10,533 nt of DNA from an uncultured bacterium (GTDB taxonomy: Bacteria; Bacillota; Clostridia; Lachnospirales; Lachnospiraceae), in NCBI GenBank assembly GCA_905214875.1, contig CAJMNR010000071.1:1-10533 (forward strand). The letters run 5' to 3'. Shown piece after piece: positions 1 through 6,478 of this stretch. How positions within the stretch are numbered: the first letter of the stretch is position 1; each line of letters starts with the position of its first letter. Below the pieces are notes generated by a model. The model saw nothing but the letters and a program-made list of their open reading frames with translations, made no database searches and was not told where the DNA came from. A program made the translations under genes and the position numbers.

Positions 1-2
1 TG

Positions 3-272
3 TTAATGGATGTACATGTCCAAGTTTGTCATTAAGTCAATAAAAAATTCTGCAACATTATTAATGATCCAGTGACCACATAAAATAATTACAATAAAAA
101 TTGAAATTAATTTAGGAACAAACGTAAGCGTCTGCTCTTGAATCGATGTGACAGTCTGAAAAATACTAATTGTCAAACCGACGATTAATGAAACGATTAA
201 CAACGGCGCAGATGACTTAATAATAATCCAAATTGCTTTATAAGCAATTTCCATAACGGTTGTATCTGTCAT
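3..272 (-). CDS. fliQ: Flagellar export gate protein FliQ
   Basis: FliQ is a small inner-membrane subunit of the flagellar type III export gate, assembling with FliP and FliR into the helical pore through which rod, hook and filament proteins leave the cell. The 89-residue product has the family's usual size and layout: two long hydrophobic helices (about residues 13-40 and 52-76) separated by the polar stretch TVTSIQEQTLTFVPKL, which is typical of FliQ. The frame can be extended to a GTG at 281, but that codon lies inside the AAGGAG ribosome-binding site (281-286); the ATG at 272 is 8 bases from it and gives MTDTTVMEIAYKA, as in homologues. It follows fliP by about 20 bases. The stop codon is at 3-5, so the gene is complete; fliR would be expected next, outside the window. 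Confidence 0.95.
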   Translation of the reverse strand: MTDTTVMEIAYKAIWIIIKSSAPLLIVSLIVGLTISIFQTVTSIQEQTLTFVPKLISIFIVIILCGHWIINNVAEFFIDLMTNLDMYIH

Positions 273-280
273 ACTTAACA

Positions 281-286
281 CTCCTT
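281..286 (-). promoter_or_regulatory. Ribosome-binding site of fliQ
   Basis: AAGGAG on the minus strand, 8 bases before the ATG at 272. It decides the fliQ start, because the alternative GTG at 281 would overlap it. Confidence 0.8.
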
Positions 287-292
287 ACCATA

Positions 293-1132
293 CTAATAGA
301 AGGTCTGAACGACCTGTCCAATAATCAAGTTCCATCCGTCTGCTAAAATAAACAATAATAACTTAAACGGCATCGCAATTGTCGTAGGTGGTAACATCAT
401 CATACCCATTGACATAAGTGTAGAAGCTACAACCATATCAATGATAATAAATGGTATATAGATCAAGAAACCAATAATAAACGCCGTTCTAAGCTCACTA
501 ATTATGAATGCTGGAATTAACGTCGTTGTTGGAATATCTTCCAACTCTTCGATGTTATCCGCATCAACGTCTGCGATATTTAAAAACAGCTTGATATCTT
601 TACGATTTGTCTGTTCAAACATAAAACTACGAAGTGGCTGAAGACCCTTATCAAATGCCTCCTCTTGTGTAATCTCACCATTTTGTAACGGCTGGATTGC
701 TTCCGTGTTAATCTTTGTAAACGTCGGAGCCATGATAAAAAATGTTAAGAATAGTGCCAAACCAATTACAACTTGATTTGGAGGTGTTGAGTTAGTACCA
801 AGCGCCGTTCTCGTAAAATGTAGAACGATTATGATTCTAGTAAAACTAGTAACCATAATTAAAATTGATGGTGCTAAACTAATCACTGTTAATACTAATA
901 AGATCTGTAAAGTACTCGATAGACTTGCACTTCCAGCATTAGAAGTAATATTCAAATTAAAATCATTATTCGATTTTCCAGTATCTGAAGTCTGATTTGT
1001 TGCTGTAGTCGTCTTGTTCGTAGAACTGGCATAAGCTGTTGTACCGCCAAACGCAGTAATGGAACATACTAAGACGAAAGTAAACAGAATTATCTTAAGT
1101 GTATTACACTTTACTAATTTTTTTGCATTCAT
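293..1132 (-). CDS. fliP: Flagellar export gate protein FliP
   Basis: FliP is the main pore subunit of the flagellar type III export gate. The 279-residue product begins with a signal peptide: KK at 4-5, a hydrophobic core at about 13-29, and a likely cleavage site after AYA near residue 35. Signal peptides are known for FliP. A Thr/Ser/Asn-rich spacer follows, then the conserved core: ISLAPSILIMVTSFTRI, RTALGTNSTPPNQVVIGLAL, a polar middle region with QPLRSFM, and the C-terminal pair of helices with LRTAFIIGFLIYIPF, VVASTLMSMGMMMLPP and MPFKLLLFILADGW. All family landmarks are intact. A TTG at 1135 lies directly before the ATG at 1132. The ribosome-binding site AGGAAGAG (1144-1151), inside the end of fliO, is 8 bases from the TTG and 11 from the ATG, so the start is uncertain by one codon. 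Translation is probably coupled to fliO. Confidence 0.96.
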   Translation of the reverse strand: MNAKKLVKCNTLKIILFTFVLVCSITAFGGTTAYASSTNKTTTATNQTSDTGKSNNDFNLNITSNAGSASLSSTLQILLVLTVISLAPSILIMVTSFTRIIIVLHFTRTALGTNSTPPNQVVIGLALFLTFFIMAPTFTKINTEAIQPLQNGEITQEEAFDKGLQPLRSFMFEQTNRKDIKLFLNIADVDADNIEELEDIPTTTLIPAFIISELRTAFIIGFLIYIPFIIIDMVVASTLMSMGMMMLPPTTIAMPFKLLLFILADGWNLIIGQVVQTFY

Positions 1133-1140
1133 CAATTGTC

Positions 1141-1506
1141 TTACTCTTCCTTTTTGTCCTTATACATTTTCAGTAACTCCCTAAAAGTCGTCTGAGACTT
1201 TTCTTCATGAGAAAAGTCCAAACTCTCTTCATTTAAATCGGTTAGGAACTCAATGTGGTCCTTAGTAACTCCAAGTGACATCACTTTATCACCCATTTTA
1301 ACAATGTACAAATGACTTGTTTGGTTTAAACGATAAACTTCTAGTACCTTGATATTCTTTGCCTTTTGTATATTTAGTCCAGCTTTTGAAACAAACTTCG
1401 TGCTGTAATAACAAGCAACTATGATTGCTATAAAAACTAATACTAATACTAATAAGTCCCATATTCCCGGTATGCCCGATGTCGATAAAATTACTAAGTT
1501 CCCCAC
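1141..1506 (-). CDS. fliO: Flagellar biosynthesis protein FliO (FliZ of Bacillus)
   Basis: This small single-pass membrane protein helps FliP assemble into the export gate. The 121-residue product has a short N-terminal segment, one strong membrane helix (about residues 16-35), then a cytoplasmic domain with the family pattern AKNIKVLEVYRLNQTSHLYI followed by a 'vGdKvmsLGVT' strand (about 71-82). The tail is highly charged and ends in KDKKEE. FliO is poorly conserved, so identification rests on this pattern plus the position immediately before fliP. The start is GTG at 1504-1506, with GGAGG at 1517-1521, a spacing of 10 bases; no ATG fits better. The last codons of the gene double as the fliP ribosome-binding site. 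Confidence 0.88.
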   Translation of the reverse strand: MGNLVILSTSGIPGIWDLLVLVLVFIAIIVACYYSTKFVSKAGLNIQKAKNIKVLEVYRLNQTSHLYIVKMGDKVMSLGVTKDHIEFLTDLNEESLDFSHEEKSQTTFRELLKMYKDKKEE

Positions 1507-1526
1507 CTTTAAGTTGCCTCCATTTA

Positions 1527-1889
1527 TTAGCCGATTGCCTTTTTAACTGCTTCTAAAACACGATCCGCTTGGAAAGGTTTTACGATAAAATCTTTTGCTC
1601 CAGATTGGATAGACTCGATAACCATAGCTTGTTGTCCCATTGCAGAACACATGATAATTGAAGCATTAGGATCAGATGCTTTGATTGCTTTAAGTGCTTG
1701 AATACCATCTAATTCAGGCATTGTAATATCCATTAAAACTAAATCTGGCTTTAATTCATTATATTTATCAATAGCCTTTTGACCGTTTTCAGCCTCTCCT
1801 ACTACGTTATATCCATTTTTCGATAAAATATCTTTAATCATCATTCTCATAAAAGCTGCATCGTCAACAATAAGTATGTTTTTCGCCAT
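1527..1889 (-). CDS. cheY: Chemotaxis response regulator CheY
   Basis: CheY is a stand-alone receiver domain; when phosphorylated by CheA it binds the flagellar switch and changes motor behaviour. At 120 residues it is just one receiver domain with no output domain. The phosphorylation machinery is complete: acidic pair D9/D10, phospho-acceptor D54 (in VLMDITMPELDG), S82 in the switch position usually Ser/Thr, and K104 (in DFIVKPF). The ribosome-binding site AGGAG is about 8 bases before the ATG. The gene sits directly after fliY and before fliO, the same place cheY has in the Bacillus fla/che operon, which ties its expression to the switch proteins it acts on. Confidence 0.95.
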   Translation of the reverse strand: MAKNILIVDDAAFMRMMIKDILSKNGYNVVGEAENGQKAIDKYNELKPDLVLMDITMPELDGIQALKAIKASDPNASIIMCSAMGQQAMVIESIQSGAKDFIVKPFQADRVLEAVKKAIG

Positions 1890-1904
1890 AATAATTTCTC
1901 CTAT

Positions 1905-3134
1905 CTATTTTAAAATTTCTGTTACTCGGATACCGAAGCTTTCTTCGATTACTACTACTTCACCTTTAGCAACACGTTTTCCATTTACTAATACGTCAAT
2001 AGGCTCGCCTGCTAATTTATTAAGTTCAATAATCGTACCTGGTGCAAAATCAAGAATTTCCTTGATTGATTTATTAGTGCGTCCAAGCTCAACTGTAACT
2101 TCTAGTGGTACATCCATGATTAAATCGATGTTTTCTTGTTGACCCATCGGATTAATCTGAGTATTAAATGGTTGGAATTGTGCTGGTGCAACATTAACTT
2201 CCTGTCCCATAAATGGTGCTGCCTGCATATTCATTTGCTGTGGCTGCATCATTGGGTTACCCATCATCTGCTGATTCATCATAGGTGCTCCTCCCATCAT
2301 AGGATTAGCTCCCATTTGATTCATCATTGGTTGGCCCATTTGTGGAGCCTGAGCAGTTTGTTCCTGCATTGGTGCAGGTGCTGGTGCTGGAGCTTCTTGC
2401 GCTGGTGCAGCGTGTGCTCCAAGTTCCTGATGAGTAAATTTATGATATAAATCTTGAGCGAAGTCTGTAGAATAGATCTGCATGATTTCGCTGTCGACAA
2501 GATTTTCAATTTCCATTTTAAAAGCTACTTTTACAAATGGTTCTTTGCATAATGGGTACATTAAGTCGATATTTTCTTCAAGAGAAACTCTGTGAGCTTC
2601 TGGTGGACTGATATCAACTGTACGTTCAATCATGCTTGATAATGAAGTAGATGCACTACCCATCATCTGATTCATAGCTTCAGAAATAGCACTTAAGTGT
2701 AAATCTGTAACTTCTCCATCAATGTTTGTTCCATCGCCGCCCATCATAAGGTCAGCAATAATCATAACATCTCTTTCTCTAAGGATTAAAACGTTATTTC
2801 CATCTAGTCCGTCAATATATGAAATTTGAATATATACACATGGTTTATCAAATTGATCTTTGATACGTTCCCATGTTGTTTGCTCCACTTTTGGAGTTGT
2901 GATTAATACTTTACGGTTTACAAGCTGTGACAGCGTTGTAGCCGAAGTACCTAAACTAATATTAGAAATTTCGCCAATTGCATCTTTTTCTTCTGTAGTT
3001 AATGTATCTACTGTGTTTTCTTCACTAATAGTTTCCCCTGCCTCAGCAGCTTCTACTGCCTCCGCATCTACGTCATCCGAAGATATACTATTTAACAGCG
3101 CATTAATTTCTTCTTGAGATAACATACCATCCAT
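1905..3134 (-). CDS. fliY: Flagellar switch protein and CheY-P phosphatase FliY
   Basis: FliY is a C-ring component of Gram-positive bacteria that joins a CheC-like phosphatase to a FliN-type domain. The 409-residue product has: an N-terminal peptide MLSQEEINALL (4-14), which in FliM and FliY binds CheY-P; an acidic Ala/Glu spacer (20-48); a CheC-like domain with two full (D/S)-x3-E-x2-N-x22-P motifs, D51/E55/N58/P81 and S148/E152/N155/P178; an Ala/Pro then Met/Gln/Asn-rich linker (about 240-333); and a C-terminal FliN domain (about 336-409) with DVPLEVTVELGRT and an ending GIRVTEIL. Both phosphatase sites therefore look intact, so CheY-P dephosphorylation is a fair inference. The ribosome-binding site GAGGAGG lies in the last codons of fliM, so translation is probably coupled. 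A later ATG at 3125 is possible but less likely. Confidence 0.95.
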   Translation of the reverse strand: MDGMLSQEEINALLNSISSDDVDAEAVEAAEAGETISEENTVDTLTTEEKDAIGEISNISLGTSATTLSQLVNRKVLITTPKVEQTTWERIKDQFDKPCVYIQISYIDGLDGNNVLILRERDVMIIADLMMGGDGTNIDGEVTDLHLSAISEAMNQMMGSASTSLSSMIERTVDISPPEAHRVSLEENIDLMYPLCKEPFVKVAFKMEIENLVDSEIMQIYSTDFAQDLYHKFTHQELGAHAAPAQEAPAPAPAPMQEQTAQAPQMGQPMMNQMGANPMMGGAPMMNQQMMGNPMMQPQQMNMQAAPFMGQEVNVAPAQFQPFNTQINPMGQQENIDLIMDVPLEVTVELGRTNKSIKEILDFAPGTIIELNKLAGEPIDVLVNGKRVAKGEVVVIEESFGIRVTEILK

Positions 3135-3138
3135 TTTG

Positions 3139-4116
3139 CTATTCCTCCTCGATAATTGATGTTACCCTTACGGCATAGCTTTCATTTGATGAGCCCGGTA
3201 ACGCAGTAAACTTCTTGACATTACCAACATACACGTCTAATTCATCATCGATTCTTGTATTTAATCGGATGATATCTCCTTTTTGTATGTTCACAAAATC
3301 AGTTACTGAAATTGTACTCTTTCCTAAAATTGCGCGTATAGGTATTCTTGCTCTAGAAATTGCTGTTTCTATCACATCGTGATATGCTTCTTTATCTTGT
3401 GTTCGAATATTAGAATACCAGAACTTCGTATTTAACTTATCAATGATTTCTTCTACACATGAATATGGTATACATACATTCATAAGTCCTTCTACATTTC
3501 CGATTTTAATATTCATCGTGATGATTGAAGTCATTTCATTCGGTGATATAATCTGCGCAAACTGTGAATTTGTCTCAATTCGTTCTAATCTTGGATTTAG
3601 TGGTAAAACACTCTGCCAAGGTTCTTTTAACAAATTAGTACATACATTCATAATTCGCTCTAGAATACTGAGTTCGATTTCTGAGAAATCCCTTGTTTTC
3701 TCAAGTGGCACACCATTGCCGCCTAACATTCTATCTACGACTGTATACCCGATATTTTCCGCTAGTTCAATAATAATGTTACCTTCTAAAGGAGCGAAAT
3801 CAACGATACCTAAAATTACCGGATTCGATAACGCATTGGAGAATTCCGAATACGTTACTGCCTCTGAGTTCATAACTTCTATTGATACATTTTTTCTTAA
3901 ATATGCAGGTAAGTTCGTCGATAATAATCTCGCATAGTGATCAAAGATTATTACCAACGTACGCAAATGTTCTTTCGAGAATTTGGAAGGTCTTCTAAAG
4001 TCATAATTCTTAACTTGCTTATCTTCTGTGGTTTTCATTTCATCTGCATCAATTTCACCACTAGATAGTGCTGCAAGCAGATTGTCAATCTCGCTTTGGG
4101 ATAAGACATCTCCCAT
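3139..4116 (-). CDS. fliM: Flagellar motor switch protein FliM
   Basis: FliM is the C-ring protein that receives CheY-P and sets the direction of rotation. The 325-residue product has the usual three parts: an N-terminal CheY-P-binding peptide LSQSEIDNLLAAL (5-17); the FliM middle domain (about 40-225) with YDFRRPSKFSKEHLRTL, AYLRKNVSIEV and the signature DRMLGGNG (128-135); and a C-terminal FliN-like domain (about 245-321) with ARIPIRAILGKSTISVTDF and a 'GDIIRLN' strand. Length and motifs match the family, with nothing missing. The ATG at 4116 follows a strong AGGGGGTGA ribosome-binding site. It is separated from fliL by a 93-base gap, one of the longer gaps in this operon, which holds regulatory-looking structure; fliY starts right after its stop. 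Confidence 0.96.
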   Translation of the reverse strand: MGDVLSQSEIDNLLAALSSGEIDADEMKTTEDKQVKNYDFRRPSKFSKEHLRTLVIIFDHYARLLSTNLPAYLRKNVSIEVMNSEAVTYSEFSNALSNPVILGIVDFAPLEGNIIIELAENIGYTVVDRMLGGNGVPLEKTRDFSEIELSILERIMNVCTNLLKEPWQSVLPLNPRLERIETNSQFAQIISPNEMTSIITMNIKIGNVEGLMNVCIPYSCVEEIIDKLNTKFWYSNIRTQDKEAYHDVIETAISRARIPIRAILGKSTISVTDFVNIQKGDIIRLNTRIDDELDVYVGNVKKFTALPGSSNESYAVRVTSIIEEE

Positions 4117-4121
4117 TTATG

Positions 4122-4136
4122 TCACCCCCTAGGTGA
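4122..4136 (-). promoter_or_regulatory. Hairpin covering the fliM ribosome-binding site
   Basis: On the minus strand TCACC (4136-4132) can pair with GGTGA (4126-4122) around a five-base loop TAGGG. The second arm and part of the loop are the fliM ribosome-binding site itself, which ends 5 bases before the ATG. If it forms in the mRNA it would partly mask the site. The stem has only five pairs, so its stability is modest; a regulatory role is inference. Confidence 0.4.
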
Positions 4137-4162
4137 GTTTTTTTGTTTTTTCCCTAAAATTC

Positions 4163-4180
4163 GTAATATACTTATATTAC
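4163..4180. promoter_or_regulatory. Perfect 8+8 palindrome (possible operator) upstream of fliM
   Basis: GTAATATA and TATATTAC form a perfect inverted repeat around a two-base centre in the fliL-fliM gap. The form resembles a binding site for a dimeric regulator. It overlaps the -10-like TAATAT of a possible minus-strand promoter. The site is A/T-rich, so chance is possible, but eight exact pairs with a two-base centre is well above the surrounding background. No regulator can be named. Confidence 0.4.
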
Positions 4181-4202
4181 CACATGATTCACGTAAAATA
4201 AA
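4174..4202 (-). promoter_or_regulatory. Possible weak internal promoter before fliM
   Basis: On the minus strand TGG-TAATAT (4182-4174) reads as an extended -10 element (TGn followed by TAATAT). Seventeen bases upstream is TTTATT (4202-4197), a poor match to the -35 consensus TTGACA. An A-rich leader follows before the fliM ribosome-binding site. This could be a housekeeping-sigma promoter giving extra transcription of the switch and export genes; the evidence is only sequence resemblance in AT-rich DNA. Confidence 0.25.
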
Positions 4203-4209
4203 GATTAAG

Positions 4210-4728
4210 TTATTGGTATCTTAAATTTGAGAAGCTTACGCTCACAAAACAATCTGCATTTGAGAATAATTGGCTTACGCCGTCAATAACTTTTTGTTTA
4301 ATTTCATCTTGTTTTTCAGTTACTTCATCCATTGTGTATTCATTGAATACTTTGGATACTACATCATTGATGCTTGTCTGATATGTTGCAATATTAGCAC
4401 TAACATCTTTGTAAGATTCAGCTTTCTTATTAAGTGTAAAACTAATAGAATCAATTGCTACGTAACGAACTTTTCCATCAGACCCTTTTTTAAGAGTACC
4501 ACTAAATTTGTTTTCAAGTGTGTAGTTTTCTTTGTCATCAATTCCAAGATTGCCATAACCAGCTTCTTGAAGATTACCCAAATCTAGGTCTACAGCATTT
4601 GATACTTTTGTCACTAAAGTGTTTACTTTATTAAGTGATGGTACCATTGCAAATAAGATGATTCCAGTTAACACTACATTCAATCCAACTAAAGCCATGA
4701 TAATAATTGATGTAATATTTTTTTTCAT
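4210..4728 (-). CDS. fliL: Flagellar basal body-associated protein FliL
   Basis: FliL is a single-pass membrane protein that sits around the stator and supports torque. The 172-residue product has a short positive N-terminus (MKKN), one membrane helix (about residues 7-29) and a periplasmic-side domain. The family pattern is visible near the C-terminus: 'YKDVSANIATYQTSINDVV' followed by a long amphipathic segment and the closing strand 'CFVSVSFSNLRYQ'. FliL sequences diverge strongly, so the call relies on topology, size and position between motB and fliM, the standard location. The start is an ATG with AGGAG 7 bases upstream. It follows the motB stop by about 10 bases. Confidence 0.88.
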   Translation of the reverse strand: MKKNITSIIIMALVGLNVVLTGIILFAMVPSLNKVNTLVTKVSNAVDLDLGNLQEAGYGNLGIDDKENYTLENKFSGTLKKGSDGKVRYVAIDSISFTLNKKAESYKDVSANIATYQTSINDVVSKVFNEYTMDEVTEKQDEIKQKVIDGVSQLFSNADCFVSVSFSNLRYQ

Positions 4729-4738
4729 TTCCTGTCTC

Positions 4739-5566
4739 CTATCCTTCGTTGCTTAATTCATTGTAAATCTTGAATTCTACACGGCGGTTCTTTGCTCTTC
4801 CTTCTGCAGTAGAGTTATCAGCAATTGGCTCATATTCGCTACGTCCAGATGGCTCGATGTTTCTTCCCTTAAGATTACATTCATCGATTAAGTACTCTGC
4901 CACTGCATTTGCACGGGCAGTTGATAACTGAAAGTTGTTATCATAAATTGCCTTGCTAGACATCGGAACATTATCCGTATGACCTTGAATCTTGATTAAT
5001 TGACTGTCATAAACTTTAAGGATTTGTCCCACTTTATTTAAGACCTTATAGGAATCGCTCTTTACTTCTGCTCTTCCTGAATCAAATAAGACCGCACCGT
5101 ACATTGAAATTTTTACATATTGATAGTTCTCATCGATACCTACCGAAACATACTGATCAATTTTATTTTTTTCAATTAAGCCGCTAATCTTTTCATACAT
5201 TGCCTCAGTTTCTTTTTTCTGCTCTTCAAGCAAGATTTCTTTGGCACTGTCTACAGAAGAAGGTGTTTCTGATTGATCATTGCTTTCATCTGAATTTCCT
5301 TGATCATTAAAGTCTTCTCCAATATTTTCAAGCTGACTTACGCCGTTGGAGATAAGCTCCCCGTCGTGAATTCCTGTAGAGCCGCTATCAAAAATACTAA
5401 AGCTGTTCGTCATAGAACTGACAACCTGTTCCCATTTCTCAGCATCTACAGTTGACATAGAGAATAGTAAAACGAAGAAACAGAGCAATAAGTTCATTAA
5501 ATCACTAAACGTGGCCATCCACGCTGGTGATCCTTTTGGAGCATCTTGTTCCTTTTTTCTTGCCAT
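4739..5566 (-). CDS. motB: Flagellar motor stator protein MotB
   Basis: MotB is the peptidoglycan-anchored stator subunit that forms the ion channel with MotA. The 275-residue product has a basic N-terminus (MARKKEQ), one membrane helix with the essential ion-binding aspartate D22 (in WMATFSDLMNLLLCFFVLLF), a Ser/Asn/Asp/Glu-rich plug and linker region (about 55-125), and an OmpA-type peptidoglycan-binding domain (about 155-268) with FDSGRAEV, GHTDN (195-199), LSTARA (214-219) and NRRVEF (260-265). The frame runs back to a TTG at 5590 and an ATG at 5578, but the ATG at 5566 follows GGTGAG and sits one base after the motA stop, the expected coupled arrangement. The helix sequence looks closer to sodium-driven PomB/MotS than to B. 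subtilis proton-driven MotB; this is judged by eye. Confidence 0.94.
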   Translation of the reverse strand: MARKKEQDAPKGSPAWMATFSDLMNLLLCFFVLLFSMSTVDAEKWEQVVSSMTNSFSIFDSGSTGIHDGELISNGVSQLENIGEDFNDQGNSDESNDQSETPSSVDSAKEILLEEQKKETEAMYEKISGLIEKNKIDQYVSVGIDENYQYVKISMYGAVLFDSGRAEVKSDSYKVLNKVGQILKVYDSQLIKIQGHTDNVPMSSKAIYDNNFQLSTARANAVAEYLIDECNLKGRNIEPSGRSEYEPIADNSTAEGRAKNRRVEFKIYNELSNEG

Positions 5567-5567
5567 T

Positions 5568-6359
5568 TTACTCACCATCCTCCGTTGCAATTAATTCACG
5601 TTTACTTGGAATTAAGAAAGATTTTAATTTTTCTTCAATTACACGAGGATTTTCACCTGCTTGAATTGATAATAACCCTTCCACCATAACTTCTTTCATC
5701 ATGATTTCTTGTTCAGAGTTAACTTTTAATTTTGTCGCTACTGGAGTCGCAATCCAGTTTGCAATAAGAGAACCATAGAATGTAGTAACTAAGGCTGTAG
5801 CCATACTTGGTCCGATTGAACTTGGATCATCGAGTTTCTTTAACATGTTTACAAGACCGATTAATGTACCGATCATACCCCATGCAGGACCCATCGATGC
5901 GAAGTTTTCCCAGAACCCAATTCTCTTTTTGTGACGTCCTTCGATACAGGACAATTCTGTTTCCAGAATATTTCTTACTAATTCAGGATCCGTACCATCT
6001 ACGATAAGAAGAATACCCTTCTTTAAGAATGGATCCTCTAAGGAACTTGCCGCTTCTTCAAGTGCAAGTAACCCTTCTTTTCTTGCAGTATTTGATAATC
6101 CAATAATCTGTTTAATGGTTTCAGGAATATCAATCGATGGTGTTTTCATAATAAGCGTAATGCTCTTCATACTCTGAATGTAATCAGGAATTGATTCACT
6201 CATTGTAAGCAACGCTGTAAAGGTACCACCGAACGTGATTATGATTGACATCGGATCGAAGAAGTTCCCTAATGCCGCTACCCCTTGATCACCAGATATG
6301 ATACCAAGAACAATCAACGCTATACCTACTACAATACCTAAAATTGAAGCTAAATCCAC
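5568..6359 (-). CDS. motA: Flagellar motor stator protein MotA
   Basis: MotA is the four-helix stator subunit that turns ion flow into torque on the rotor. The 263-residue product shows all landmarks (numbered from the chosen start): first helices at about 5-20 and 30-50, the cytoplasmic loop with the charged pair R93/E95 (in ARKEGLLALEE) that contacts FliG, and the two key prolines, P158 (in GPAWGMIGTLIGL) and P206 (in NWIATPVATKL). The LVTTFYGSLIAN segment is also typical. A GTG at 6368 is possible, but the GTG at 6359 has AGGTGA (6365-6370) at a 5-base spacing and yields MDLASILGIV, the usual beginning of clostridial MotA. The stop codon is one base from the motB ATG. A structured 139-base gap separates it from flgE. 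Confidence 0.95.
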   Translation of the reverse strand: MDLASILGIVVGIALIVLGIISGDQGVAALGNFFDPMSIIITFGGTFTALLTMSESIPDYIQSMKSITLIMKTPSIDIPETIKQIIGLSNTARKEGLLALEEAASSLEDPFLKKGILLIVDGTDPELVRNILETELSCIEGRHKKRIGFWENFASMGPAWGMIGTLIGLVNMLKKLDDPSSIGPSMATALVTTFYGSLIANWIATPVATKLKVNSEQEIMMKEVMVEGLLSIQAGENPRVIEEKLKSFLIPSKRELIATEDGE

Positions 6360-6364
6360 ATTTT

Positions 6365-6370
6365 TCACCT
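6365..6370 (-). promoter_or_regulatory. Ribosome-binding site of motA
   Basis: AGGTGA on the minus strand, 5 bases before the GTG at 6359. The upstream GTG at 6368 overlaps this site and has only a weak purine stretch before it, so the site favours the shorter MotA. Confidence 0.55.
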
Positions 6371-6389
6371 ACCCAGTGTTTTATCGTTC

Positions 6390-6478
6390 CTGTGCATTAC
6401 ACAGATTTTTAGTATTCGGGGAAATGGACGCCCATTCCCCGATTGGTGCTTTAGGCACCATTTATGTTAATCATTAAC
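6390..6478. repeat. Cluster of four inverted repeats in the flgE-motA gap
   Basis: Four small inverted repeats follow one another in the 139-base gap. CTGTG/CACAG with a five-base loop lies at 6390-6404. A GC-rich stem of about ten pairs, with one bulged A and a four-base loop, lies at 6417-6441 (CGGGGAA paired with TTCCCCG, then TGG/CCA). TGGTGC/GCACCA with a five-base loop lies at 6444-6460. GTTAAT/ATTAAC around a single base lies at 6466-6478. On the transcribed strand the GC-rich stem is not followed by a T-run, so it is not a standard terminator. It may be an mRNA processing or stabilising element between hook and stator genes, or partial attenuator; function is inferred only. Confidence 0.6.

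Noticed and set aside
2136..2450. Plus-strand open frame rich in His, Leu and Trp opposite fliY
   Set aside because: It is the antisense shadow of the Met/Gln/Pro-rich FliY linker, with no plausible start signal or family features.
3443..3937. Plus-strand open frame of 164 codons opposite fliM
   Set aside because: It lies entirely within the well-supported fliM gene, has no ribosome-binding site and no recognisable domain.
4140..4152. T-rich run on the plus strand as a terminator
   Set aside because: No plus-strand gene precedes it, and on the coding strand it is an A-rich leader, not a T-run.
6417..6441. GC-rich hairpin as a Rho-independent terminator after flgE
   Set aside because: On the coding strand the stem is followed by GAATACTAAAAATC, with no T-run, and genes of the same operon continue beyond it. 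I list it only as an inverted repeat.
6381..6461. 26-codon minus-strand frame (begins MVPKAPIGEW) in the flgE-motA gap, as a possible small gene
   Set aside because: It runs straight through two hairpins, has no ribosome-binding site and does not resemble FlbD. Most likely chance.
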